Below are positions 48,751 through 58,282 of a stretch of 64,000 bases of DNA, piece by piece. Position 1 is the first letter of the stretch. Each line of letters opens with the position of its first letter. The notes under the pieces were generated by a model. It was not told the DNA's origin, did no database searches, and saw only the letters and a list, made by a program, of their open reading frames with translations. Source of the DNA: Lysobacter firmicutimachus. Its GTDB lineage: Bacteria > Pseudomonadota > Gammaproteobacteria > Xanthomonadales > Xanthomonadaceae. The DNA lies in assembly GCF_037027445.1 (NCBI RefSeq), contig NZ_JBANDL010000002.1, positions 2,976,001 to 3,040,000 on the forward strand, written 5' to 3'. Position numbers and translations under genes: made by a program.

Positions 48751-49314
48751 ATGACCGTCTCTAGTCCGTTCCCGTTCGTACGCCCCGCGCGTGCGGCCGC
48801 CCTGGCCGCCTTGCTGGCCGCGGCGCCCGCCGCGTTCGCCGCTGCGCCGCCGCTGTTGCAACCGGCGCGGCTGATCGCCGCGGCGCCGGACGATGCGAAC
48901 GACGCCGCGCGAGTGCTCGCCGCGCGCCGTTACGCCAGTTTCTGGAACAGCGGCGATCCGGACTTGGCGCGCGCGGCGTTGGCGCCGGATTTCGTCGACC
49001 GCACCCTGCCGCCCGGCCGCATCCAGGGCTTGGCGGGCGCGTTGCAGGCGTCGCGCACGATGCGCGCGGCGGTGCCCGATCTGCGCTGCGAAATCCAACA
49101 GATGATCGTCGCCGGCGACCGGGTGGTGGTGCACCTGCGCTTCCGCGGCCGTTTCGACGGTCGCTTCGGCACCGTGGAGGGCAGCGGCCAGGCCGTCGAC
49201 TTCATCGCCACCGACATCTACCGGATCGCCGAAGACCGCATCAACGAAAACTGGCACCTCGAGGACAATCTCGGCCTGATGCGCCAGCTCGGACTGGTCG
49301 CCCCAACCGGCTGA
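48751..49314 (+). CDS. Exported SnoaL-like/ester-cyclase-fold protein
   Basis: The 187-aa product has a signal peptide (about residues 1-30, ending AAAPAAFA) and then an NTF2-like fold domain of the SnoaL type. Visible motifs are RRYASFWNSGDPDLARAALAPDFVDRTLPPG, the strand VVVHLRFRGRFDG and DFIATDIYRIAEDRINENWHLEDN. An in-frame ATG at 48709 is an alternative start. A catalytic role is unproven. The likely regulator is the divergent LysR protein. Confidence 0.75.
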   Translation: MTVSSPFPFVRPARAAALAALLAAAPAAFAAAPPLLQPARLIAAAPDDANDAARVLAARRYASFWNSGDPDLARAALAPDFVDRTLPPGRIQGLAGALQASRTMRAAVPDLRCEIQQMIVAGDRVVVHLRFRGRFDGRFGTVEGSGQAVDFIATDIYRIAEDRINENWHLEDNLGLMRQLGLVAPTG

Positions 49315-49400
49315 GCGCTCGCGGCGGCATCCCTGGGCGGCGGCGGCAAGCCGTCCGCCGTCGTCAGCGCCGCGGTTCCGCTCGAGCAAGCCGAAAACGA

Positions 49401-49427
49401 CGACAGCCGGCGCGAAGCCGGCTGTCG
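49401..49427 (-). terminator. Hairpin between convergent genes
   Basis: A perfect 11-bp stem (CGACAGCCGGC / GCCGGCTGTCG) surrounds a 5-base loop. On the minus strand a T-rich TCGTCGTTTTC follows, so it probably ends the 49453-50115 transcript. Confidence 0.65.
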
Positions 49428-49452
49428 TACCCACTGCCCCAACGGCCCCGGT

Positions 49453-50115
49453 TCAGTGCCCTTTGCCGTTGCCCTTGCCGTTGCCATGCCCGCCGCCATG
49501 GCCCTTGCCATGCCCGCCCTTGTCCGGCTTGCCGTGGCCCTTGTCTTTGCCCTTGCCGTGCCCGTCGTAACCGCCGCGGTCGTAGTGGCCCCGATCGTGA
49601 CCGCCCTTGTCCTTGTCCTTGCCTTTGCCCGGACCGTGCTGCGACCAATCGACGTGCACCGACTGATGGACGGTGATCGGGTAGCCCCAGCGATCGTAGG
49701 TGCCGACCGCGCCGCGCTTGAGCGCGTGGAAGGCCGGCGAGCCGGGCTTGATGCCCATGCGCTTGGCAACGTCGCCCCAGCCGCGGCCGGGATAGCGGTC
49801 GTACTCGCGCACCACGTTCAGGCACGGCACGCCAAGTGCGCGGGCAATGGCGCAGGCGTAATAGACGTCGCCCGGCGCCCAGCCGCGGCGGCCGAGCAAT
49901 TCGTCGATCAGCGAGCGGGGGGCGCCGTAGTAGCCGGTCATCTCGTGGATGAACGGTTCGCGGTAGCGATAACCGTAATCGTTGATCTCGCCCAGCCGGG
50001 TGTCGACCCAGACGTCGCCGGTACGGATGTTGTAGCCGATGGTCTGGGCCTGGACCCCGGTCGCCAGGCCGAGGCCGAGCAACAGGACCGCTGCCGTGTG
50101 CTTGATGTACCGCAT
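49453..50115 (-). CDS. Secreted protein with Gly/Lys/His/Asp-rich tail
   Basis: The 220-aa product has a clear signal peptide (MRYIKHTAAVLLLGLGLATGVQAQ). The globular part contains LIDELLGRRGWAPGDVYYACAIARALGVPCLNVVREYDRYPGRGWGDVAKRMGIKPGSPAFHALKRG. I do not know a named family for it. From about residue 160 to the end it is a low-complexity tail of GKGKDK, GHGKG and HYDRGG-like repeats, rich in His and Lys. Such a tail could bind metal or a polyanion. The start at 50115 is chosen for the signal peptide. Confidence 0.7.
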   Translation of the reverse strand: MRYIKHTAAVLLLGLGLATGVQAQTIGYNIRTGDVWVDTRLGEINDYGYRYREPFIHEMTGYYGAPRSLIDELLGRRGWAPGDVYYACAIARALGVPCLNVVREYDRYPGRGWGDVAKRMGIKPGSPAFHALKRGAVGTYDRWGYPITVHQSVHVDWSQHGPGKGKDKDKGGHDRGHYDRGGYDGHGKGKDKGHGKPDKGGHGKGHGGGHGNGKGNGKGH

Positions 50116-50352
50116 TGCTTGCACCCCGTCGTTGGTACGTGAAATTGCCGTGATCGTCATGGTTTTCCGCGCCCCCCGGGCCGCGGACGGCGTTGCCGTC
50201 GAGCGCAGTATGCGCATCCTGGCTTAATCGCGCCGGAGCGCATTTGCCGCGTTGCAGAATGCAATCGCGCGCACGCTCTGCTTAGGTGCGAACAGGTCCG
50301 CGCGACGGGCCTTTGCCGTTCATTATGTTCACTTACGTTCGGGGGTTTCGGA

Positions 50353-51441
50353 ATGAAAATCAGTCTCATGTCCGCGGTCGCGGGCAGCGTGGTGCTGGCC
50401 GGCGCGATCGCCTCGGTGACCGCAGCGCCGAAATACGAAAAAGCCAACCCCTTGCGCATCGGCCTGATGGCCGTGGCCGACCCGGCCGGCGGTTTCGGCG
50501 GCCTGGTCGAAGTAAGCGTGACCAACACCAGCCGTCACACCGTGCGGGTTCCGAAGTGGCAGCTGCCTTCCGCACTCACCGAAGCCAAGCTGTTCAACGT
50601 CAGCCGCGACGGCGTCGCGGTCGACTATGTCGGCCCGATGATCAAGCGCGGCCTGCCGCAGGCCGAGGATTTCGCGATCCTGCGCGCCGGCCAGACCCTG
50701 CGCAGCACGATCGACCTGTCGCAGGCCTACGATTTCTCCCAGCGCGGCCAGTACGTGGTCAACCTGGACTCGCCGCTGCAGTACGCGTCGCTGTCCGACG
50801 GCAGCCTGCTGCGCCAGGACAACGGCCTGCCGCTGGTCGCGCGCAGCGTGCCGCTGAGCCTGTGGAGCGCCGGCAAGGGCGGCGAAGCGACCGTCCAGCG
50901 CAAACCCGGCGGCGGCAGCGTGGTCGACGGCGTGACCTACAAGAGCTGCGATGCGACCCAGATCGGCACTATCGGCAACGCGGTCGTCGCCGCCCGCGGC
51001 TATTCCGAGAACGCCAAGGGCTATCTCGCCGCCGGCACCGTCGGCCCGCGCTACACCACCTGGTTCGGCGCCTACACCTCGGCGCGTTACGGCACCGCCA
51101 GCCAGCACTTCGTCGCGATCGACCAGGCCATGGACCAGAGCAACGGCCAGATCACCGTCAACTGCGGCTGCAACCAGCGCTACTACGCCTACGTCTATCC
51201 GAACCAGCCGTACGAGATCTTCGTCTGCCGGACCTTCTGGACCGCGCCGCTGACCGGCACCGACTCCAAGGCCGGCACCCTGATCCACGAAATGAGCCAC
51301 TTCAACGCCGTCGCCGGCACCGACGACCACGTCTACGGCCAGGCCGGCGCCAAGAACCTGGCGATCAGCAGCCCGACCGACGCGCTGGACAACGCCGACA
51401 ACCACGAGTACTTCGCCGAGAACACGCCGGCGCAGAACTGA
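50353..51441 (+). CDS. M35-family secreted metalloendopeptidase
   Basis: The 362-aa product has a signal peptide (cut near SVTAA, residue 25) and an N-terminal propeptide-like beta domain (residues 30-170). The catalytic domain has HEMSH (zinc ligands His312, His316; Glu313) and the aspzincin motif GTDDHVYG, giving the third ligand Asp325. This layout matches peptidyl-Lys metallopeptidases of the deuterolysin clan. Cysteines 199, 271, 273 and 292 may pair. A GGGGG-containing RBS precedes the ATG. Confidence 0.9.
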   Translation: MKISLMSAVAGSVVLAGAIASVTAAPKYEKANPLRIGLMAVADPAGGFGGLVEVSVTNTSRHTVRVPKWQLPSALTEAKLFNVSRDGVAVDYVGPMIKRGLPQAEDFAILRAGQTLRSTIDLSQAYDFSQRGQYVVNLDSPLQYASLSDGSLLRQDNGLPLVARSVPLSLWSAGKGGEATVQRKPGGGSVVDGVTYKSCDATQIGTIGNAVVAARGYSENAKGYLAAGTVGPRYTTWFGAYTSARYGTASQHFVAIDQAMDQSNGQITVNCGCNQRYYAYVYPNQPYEIFVCRTFWTAPLTGTDSKAGTLIHEMSHFNAVAGTDDHVYGQAGAKNLAISSPTDALDNADNHEYFAENTPAQN

Positions 51442-51465
51442 GTCGGCCGCACGGCAAGCGATAAC

Positions 51466-51493
51466 GCAAGACCCCGGTTTCCCGGGGCCTTGC
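51466..51493 (+). terminator. Terminator of the M35 peptidase gene
   Basis: GCAAGACCCCGG and CCGGGGCCTTGC pair with one internal mismatch around a TTTC loop. A short T-containing tail (GCTTTGCC) follows. Confidence 0.7.
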
Positions 51494-51553
51494 GCTTTGC
51501 CGCAGGGACCGCCGCGCGCCGGCGCCGAGCGCCGGGCGCGGACGGCGCGTCGC

Positions 51554-52711
51554 TTACAGGCCGAACTTGGGCCCGGTCTGGGTCTGAAGCTGGGTCGCCG
51601 GCTGCTGCGCGTGATCCGCCATGCTCGGCCCCGGGGCGAATTGGCGCACCTTATCCAGCAACGACTGCGTGTCCATGCCCTGCAGGCCGCCGGCGATCTG
51701 CACCCGCTTGTGCGCGGCGTTGCCGATGTCGCCCTCCACCGCGAACAGGCTCTTGCCGTCGCGGCCTTCGACGAGGTTGTCGACCCGCGCCAGGCCGCCC
51801 TTATGCGCCTGCTCCGCGATCGAGGCGGCGCGCTCGGTCTGGCGCGCATCCACCTCCAGCACCTGCTTCATCGATGTGGCGAAATGCGCCTCGACCGAGC
51901 GCTTGTTGGCGAAGACCTGGCTGGTGAGGTCGTCGTCCATCGACATACCGGGTTCGTAAGCCCTGGAAAAGCCCTTCTCGACCGCGCCGCGCTCGATCAG
52001 CGCATCCGGGAACGTGCGGTTCACGCCCAGGTCCTGATGGGTTCGGAGCGGGCTGAAGCTCTGCAGATTGGCCAGCACTTCGCCCTGGATGTTGAGGGTC
52101 TTGATCGGCAGCGCCTTCTTGTCGATCGCATTGATGTCGACGCCGTGCTTGGCGAAGGTGTTCTCGTGCACCGAAGCCGAGTTGGCGACGATCGCCGGAA
52201 CTCCGGTCACGGTCGAGCTGAGCATGGCCTGCCCGCCGCCCTTGGAGTGGCCGAGCAACACGACCAGGTTCTCGCCATACACCTCCTTCATGTGCTTGAC
52301 CGCGGCGACCGACTGATCGTGCTGCGCGCTGTCCAGGCCGAGGTGCTGCTTGATGTTGGTGCCCCAGTCCTTGGGCGAGGCTCCCGCGGTGCCGCGGAAG
52401 TTGACCGCGATGCTGTCGCCCTTGGCGTAAACGCTGATGTCCAATCCGGTCGACGCATCCTGCAACCGATCGACTTCGACGCCGTGGCGCTGCAGTTCGT
52501 CGCGCCCGAGCCGCTTCCAGCCGTCGATGTTCTTGCGGCTGTCGGCTTCGTAGCCGTCCATCATCAGCTCCACCGCAACCCGCTCGCTGGGGCGCTCCAA
52601 CGCGGCCGGCGCCTGATGCGGCGCCGACGACTGGGGCTGCCGCCCCATGCCGAAGCGATCCATGACTCCCTGCAGCCAGCCGCGATTCTGGAAAGGATTC
52701 GGGTTCGACAT
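51554..52711 (-). CDS. Lipase-like T4SS effector candidate with XVIPCD-like C-terminus
   Basis: The 385-aa product looks like a toxin that Xanthomonadales inject into rival bacteria through a VirB/D4 type IV system. No signal peptide is present. Residues 40-240 form an alpha/beta-hydrolase (class 3 lipase-like) domain with nucleophile elbow GHSKG (Ser156) and VNFRGTAGASPKDW before it. Residues 263-358 (RSVEAHFATSMKQVLEVDAR, GLARVDNLVEGRDGKSLFAVEGD and NAAHKRVQIAG) resemble the VirD4-interacting XVIPCD domain. A Gln-rich tail ends the protein. No immunity gene adjoins. GGAG lies 8 bases before the ATG. Local GC is visibly lower than in neighbours. Confidence 0.75.
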   Translation of the reverse strand: MSNPNPFQNRGWLQGVMDRFGMGRQPQSSAPHQAPAALERPSERVAVELMMDGYEADSRKNIDGWKRLGRDELQRHGVEVDRLQDASTGLDISVYAKGDSIAVNFRGTAGASPKDWGTNIKQHLGLDSAQHDQSVAAVKHMKEVYGENLVVLLGHSKGGGQAMLSSTVTGVPAIVANSASVHENTFAKHGVDINAIDKKALPIKTLNIQGEVLANLQSFSPLRTHQDLGVNRTFPDALIERGAVEKGFSRAYEPGMSMDDDLTSQVFANKRSVEAHFATSMKQVLEVDARQTERAASIAEQAHKGGLARVDNLVEGRDGKSLFAVEGDIGNAAHKRVQIAGGLQGMDTQSLLDKVRQFAPGPSMADHAQQPATQLQTQTGPKFGL

Positions 52712-53017
52712 AACGAGCACTCCATGGCCATACGCAATAGACACTCGAAAATCTAAGCCGTCGCGCAAGCCATGACAATAAGCGGACCGAAACTGGTCAA
52801 CGTTTTACAAATCTCCGGCATCGACGGCGCAATGTCGCTGCGCGCTGCATCGGTTCCACCTGCATCTTGCGCATGCATCTTGCCGGTGCCCGACGCCTCG
52901 CTGCCGTCCCGGCGTCCTGCGTTTCAGAATCTCGCGCGAACTGCACGGCAAAAAAAATGGCCCCGAAAAATCGGGGCCAGGTGCTCGATGTTCTTTCCTC
53001 GATCGCGGTCGCCGCGC
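52712..53017. other. Spacer upstream of the effector gene
   Basis: This 306-bp spacer contains a possible minus-strand promoter for the effector: TTGACC at 52800-52795, a 17-base spacer and TGTCAT at 52777-52772. The S8 protease terminator is at its other end. No immunity-type small gene is seen here. Confidence 0.4.
52951..52980 (-). terminator. Terminator of the S8 protease gene
   Basis: On the minus strand GGCCCCGA pairs with TCGGGGCC around a T-rich loop and is followed by ATTTTTTTT. It lies about 38 bases past the stop. Confidence 0.92.
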
Positions 53018-54382
<1,365 letters not shown>

Positions 54383-54568
54383 GGCGAGTACCCTGGTGAA
54401 CGCAACCGCGGCCACGGCGGCCGCCCCTGCAATGTAATTTGCGTAACTTGTCACATTCATGCTGCGCCGCAGCGAACGCTAAATCCGCTGAACAGGACTC
54501 CGAAATCGTGACTGCCGGCGCCGAACCGCACTCTGCCCTGCCTTCGCCGCGACCGGACGCCGCCGCGC

Positions 54569-55762
54569 ATGCTTGAGGTGTTCCGGGTCTTCCTGCGCCT
54601 GGGCCTGACGTCGTTCGGCGGGCCGATCGCCCACCTGGGGTATTTCCGCGACGAGTTCGTGCGCCGTCGCGGCTGGCTGGACGAAGCGCATTACGCCCAG
54701 TTGCTGGCGATCTGCCAGTTCCTGCCCGGCCCGGCCAGCAGCCAGCTCGGCTTCGCCATCGGCTTGGCGCGCGCCGGCTGGCGCGGCGGGCTGGCGGCGT
54801 TTGCCGGTTTCACCTTGCCCTCGGCGCTGGCCATGTTCGCGTTGGCGCTGTCGGCGCCGCACTGGATCGCCCACCCGGCCGGCGTCGCCCTGGTGCACGG
54901 GCTCAAGCTGGTCGCGGTGGCGGTGGTCGCATACGGCGTGTGGGGCATGGCCCGCAGCCTGACCCCGGACTGGCGCCGGCGCCTGATCGCGATCGCCGCC
55001 GGCGTCGCGATCGCAGGCGTCGGCGGCCCCTGGATGCAGCTGCTCGCGGTCGCGGCGGGCGGTGCGGCCGGTCTGGCGCTGTGCCGCGCGCCGCTGCTGG
55101 CCGGCGCCGACGGATCGATCCCGAACTTCGCCCCCGGCTATGGCCGCGGCGTCGCGCTCGCCTGCCTGGTGACGTTCGCGCTCGGCCTCGGCGCCGCGTT
55201 GCTGTGGTCCGGCGGGCCGGCTTCGCTGGCCGGACTCGCCGCCGCCTGTTATCGCGCCGGTGCGCTGGTGTTCGGCGGCGGCCACGTGGTGCTGCCGCTG
55301 CTGGAACAACGCCTGGTCGCGACCGGTTGGCTGGAGCTCGACCGGTTCCTGCTCGGCTACGGCGCCGCGCAGGCGCTGCCAGGGCCGATGTTCGCGCTGG
55401 CCGCCTATGTGGGCGCGGCGCTGCCGTTGCCGACGCCGGCGCCGTGGCGCGCCCTGGTCGCGCTGCTGGCGCTGTTTCTGCCCGGCCTGTTGCTGGTCGC
55501 CGCCGCCCTGCCGCTGTGGTCGGCATGGATGCGCCGCGCCTGGGCGGCGCGGGCGGTGGCCGGGATCAACGCGGCCGTGGTCGGCTTGCTCGCAGCGGCC
55601 CTGTTCGACCCGATCGCCCGCCAGGCCATCGGCGAGGCGCGCGACCTCGGCATCGTCGCGGTCGCCGTCGCCATGCTGGCGTGGAGGCGGTTGCCGGTGC
55701 TGGCCGCGGTCGCCTGGTGCGTGCTGGCCGCGCTGGGCTCGGCCTGGCCATGGCCGCCGTGA
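54569..55762 (+). CDS. chrA: Two-domain chromate transporter (CHR family)
   Basis: ChrA-type proteins export chromate at the inner membrane. The 397-aa product is a full-length bidomain CHR protein. The first domain has FLRLGLTSFGGPIAHLGYFRDEFV and the QFLPGPASSQLGFAIG motif. The second has RAGALVFGGGHVVLPLLE and QALPGPMFALAAYVG. About 12 helices are visible. No chrB regulator is adjacent. The gene diverges from the S8 protease gene across 186 bp. Confidence 0.88.
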   Translation: MLEVFRVFLRLGLTSFGGPIAHLGYFRDEFVRRRGWLDEAHYAQLLAICQFLPGPASSQLGFAIGLARAGWRGGLAAFAGFTLPSALAMFALALSAPHWIAHPAGVALVHGLKLVAVAVVAYGVWGMARSLTPDWRRRLIAIAAGVAIAGVGGPWMQLLAVAAGGAAGLALCRAPLLAGADGSIPNFAPGYGRGVALACLVTFALGLGAALLWSGGPASLAGLAAACYRAGALVFGGGHVVLPLLEQRLVATGWLELDRFLLGYGAAQALPGPMFALAAYVGAALPLPTPAPWRALVALLALFLPGLLLVAAALPLWSAWMRRAWAARAVAGINAAVVGLLAAALFDPIARQAIGEARDLGIVAVAVAMLAWRRLPVLAAVAWCVLAALGSAWPWPP

Positions 55763-56154
55763 GCGCGCGCCGCGGCCGACACCGCGACGGCCTTGCGTTG
55801 GTATCGGCGTAACGCCGTCGCGCCACTCTCGGAGTTGCCGGACGCGGACCGGCGACCGTAGGCTGGACGGCACGTCGGCGCCGCATCGCCGCCGAACCTC
55901 GGCGGCCGGCGAACACAGGGGACCCGATGCGATACCCCGGGGAGCGGACTGCGCGCGGTGCGAACTCGGTCACGTCCGGACCGCCCCCGCTTGCCCCTAT
56001 GCTCCGCTCGCCGACCACGGCCGCAAGCCCCAGTCACGCCGCCGTCCGCTGCGCCTTCGCCAATGCCGGAATCCGCGCACGATCGCGCCGCGCCGCCGCC
56101 TTGCGTCGCTCCCGCCGGGCTGGAGAAGTCGCGACAAATCCGACAGGATGAGCC
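55763..56154 (+). other. Upstream region of the wsp operon
   Basis: This is 392 bp without a convincing gene. A small GC-rich palindromic patch (GCCGCCGAACCTCGGCGGC) lies near 55890, and CAGGATGAGCC precedes the wspA ATG. No strong -35/-10 pair is recognised. Confidence 0.4.
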
Positions 56155-57774
56155 ATGAACAACATTACGATCCGCCAACGCATCGTGCTCGGCTTCGCCA
56201 TCATCGTCGCTGCGATGCTGGTGATGGGAGGCATCGCCTTCGTCCGCCTGCAGCACATCCAGGACGAAGAAACCCTGTTGCGCAGCGACTCCATCCCCGG
56301 CCTGTACGCGTCCGGGCAGATGGAGGCGGCCTGGCATTCGTACTACACCGCCCTGCACGGCCTGGTCGGCCTGCCGGCGACCGAACTGCCGCAGGCGCAA
56401 GCGCGCCTGGAGGAGCGCCGCGCCGCTTACGAGGCCACGGCCAAGCGCTACGACGACACTATTTCCCAAGCAGAGGACCGCGCCGGCTTCCAGGCCCTGG
56501 CCGGACTCACCGCACCGCTGTTCGCCCAGCAGGCCGAACTGATCCGCCTGGCCGGCAGCGACTCCGGCGCGCTGCAGAAGACGCTGCGCGAGCGGATCGA
56601 CCCGATGTTCGAAAAAGCCGAACGTGCGATCGGGCGGATGATCGAATACAACAACGACCGCGCGGTCGTCTCCGGCAAGCGCATCGACGACGCGGTGCAA
56701 GCGGCGCGCTACGGCATGAGCATCGCCTTCGCCGTCGCCCTGCTGGTCGCGGTGCTGGCCGGGTTCTATCTGCTCAAGGCGATCACCGAACCGCTGCAGC
56801 GCCTGGCCGACGCCGCCGACGTGTTCGCCAGGGGCGATTTCAGCCAGCGCCTGAATTTCCGCCGCACCGACGAGTTCGGCATCCTGGCCAACGGCTACAA
56901 CAAAATGAGCGGCGAACTGTCGGGCCTGGTCGGCCAGGTGCAGACCTCGGGCATCCAGGTCAATTCCTCGATCAACGAGATCACCGCGACCCTGCGCGAG
57001 CAGCAGGCCACCGCGGCGCAGATCGCCGCGACCACCACCGAGATCGGCGCGACCTCGCGCGAGATCGCCGCGACCTCCAAGGAACTGGCGCGGACCATGG
57101 ATTCGGTCGCGACCAGCGCCGAACAGACCGCGACCCTGGCCGGCAACGGCCAGGACGGGCTGGCGCAGATGGAAGAGACCATGCGCCGGATGATCGACGC
57201 CACCGCGGCGATCAGCGGCAAGCTCGCGGTGCTGGCCGAGAAGGCCAACAACATCGGCCAGGTCGTCACCACCATCACCAAGGTCGCCGACCAGACCAAC
57301 CTGCTGTCGCTCAATGCCGCGATCGAAGCCGAAAAGGCCGGCGAATACGGCCGCGGCTTCTCGGTGGTGGCGGTGGAGATCCGCCGCCTGGCCGATCAGA
57401 CCGCGATGGCGACCCTGGACATCGAGCAGATGGTGCGCGAGATCCAATCGGCGGTCTCGGCCGGCGTGATGGGCATGGACAAGTTCTCCGAAGAGGTGCG
57501 CCGCGGCACCGGCGACGTGCAGCGGGTCGGCGAACAGCTCACCCAGGTGATCGACCACGTGCAGACCATGGTGCCGCGCTTCGACGCCGCCAACGAAGGC
57601 GTGCAGGCGCAGGCCGCCGGCGCCGAGCAGATCAACCTCGCCCTGAGCCAGCTCAGCGAAGCCGCGCAACAGACGGTCGATGCGCTGCGCCAGTCCAACC
57701 AGGCCATCGACGAGCTGCACCAGGTCAGCGCCAGCCTGCGCGACGGCATTTCCAAGTTCAAGCTGCTGGCCTGA
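56155..57774 (+). CDS. wspA: Wsp methyl-accepting surface sensor
   Basis: WspA is the receptor of the Wsp chemosensory pathway that responds to surface contact. The 539-aa product has helix 1 at about residues 11-31 and a four-helix-bundle periplasmic domain. Helix 2 lies at about 186-206, then a HAMP domain, then a cytoplasmic signalling hairpin with VADQTNLLSLNAAIEAEKAGEYGRGFSVVAVEIRRLADQT. The P. aeruginosa WspA is about the same length. It heads the operon. The signal itself cannot be read from sequence. Confidence 0.92.
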   Translation: MNNITIRQRIVLGFAIIVAAMLVMGGIAFVRLQHIQDEETLLRSDSIPGLYASGQMEAAWHSYYTALHGLVGLPATELPQAQARLEERRAAYEATAKRYDDTISQAEDRAGFQALAGLTAPLFAQQAELIRLAGSDSGALQKTLRERIDPMFEKAERAIGRMIEYNNDRAVVSGKRIDDAVQAARYGMSIAFAVALLVAVLAGFYLLKAITEPLQRLADAADVFARGDFSQRLNFRRTDEFGILANGYNKMSGELSGLVGQVQTSGIQVNSSINEITATLREQQATAAQIAATTTEIGATSREIAATSKELARTMDSVATSAEQTATLAGNGQDGLAQMEETMRRMIDATAAISGKLAVLAEKANNIGQVVTTITKVADQTNLLSLNAAIEAEKAGEYGRGFSVVAVEIRRLADQTAMATLDIEQMVREIQSAVSAGVMGMDKFSEEVRRGTGDVQRVGEQLTQVIDHVQTMVPRFDAANEGVQAQAAGAEQINLALSQLSEAAQQTVDALRQSNQAIDELHQVSASLRDGISKFKLLA

Positions 57775-57814
57775 GCGAAGGCGCCGGCGGCGCGACCGAC
57801 CCAGCGGAGAACGC

Positions 57815-58282
57815 GTGCTTTTTCTCGTCTTCCAGCTCGACCAGGACCGATATGCGATCGAAGCGCGGCGGGTGACTGCGGTGCTGCGGATGGTCGCGCC
57901 CAAGGCGATCCCGCAGGCTCCGGCCGCGGTCGCCGGCCTGTTCGACTACGCCGGCGAACCGGTGCCGCTGATCGATCTGAGCCAATTGGCGCTGGGCCGG
58001 CCGGCGCAGGCGCGGCTCAGCACGCGGGTGGTGCTGGTGCCCTATGCCGACGGCGCGGGCCGCAACCGCACCCTCGGCCTGATCGCCGAGCAGGTCGTCG
58101 AAACCGTGCAGCGCGACCCGGCCGAATTCGTCGCCAGCGGTGTCGATTCCGCCGAAGCCGGTTACCTGGGCCCGGTCGCCTCCGATGCGCAGGGCCTGCT
58201 GCAATGGGTGCAGATCGAGCGCCTGTTGCCGGCATCGCTGCGCGACCTGCTGTTCGCGGCGACGGACCGCGAACCGGCATGA
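57815..58282 (+). CDS. wspB: CheW-like coupling protein WspB
   Basis: WspB links receptor and kinase. From a GTG start with GCGGAGAACGC upstream, the 155-aa product is a single CheW domain (VLFLVFQLDQDRYAIEARRVTAVLRM, AGLFDYAGEPVPLIDLSQL). The gene lies 40 bases after wspA, and its stop overlaps wspC by 4 bases. Assignment as WspB rather than a chemotaxis CheW comes from operon order. Confidence 0.88.
   Translation: MLFLVFQLDQDRYAIEARRVTAVLRMVAPKAIPQAPAAVAGLFDYAGEPVPLIDLSQLALGRPAQARLSTRVVLVPYADGAGRNRTLGLIAEQVVETVQRDPAEFVASGVDSAEAGYLGPVASDAQGLLQWVQIERLLPASLRDLLFAATDREPA

Noticed and set aside
54430..54460. Clp/CRP-type site upstream of the S8 protease
   Set aside because: One half-site (TGTGA) is present on the minus strand, but the second half matches TCACA poorly, so it is not listed as an operator.
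56034..56294. Minus-strand frame overlapping the wspA start
   Set aside because: It overlaps the conserved wspA N-terminus and its RBS, and has no recognisable domain.
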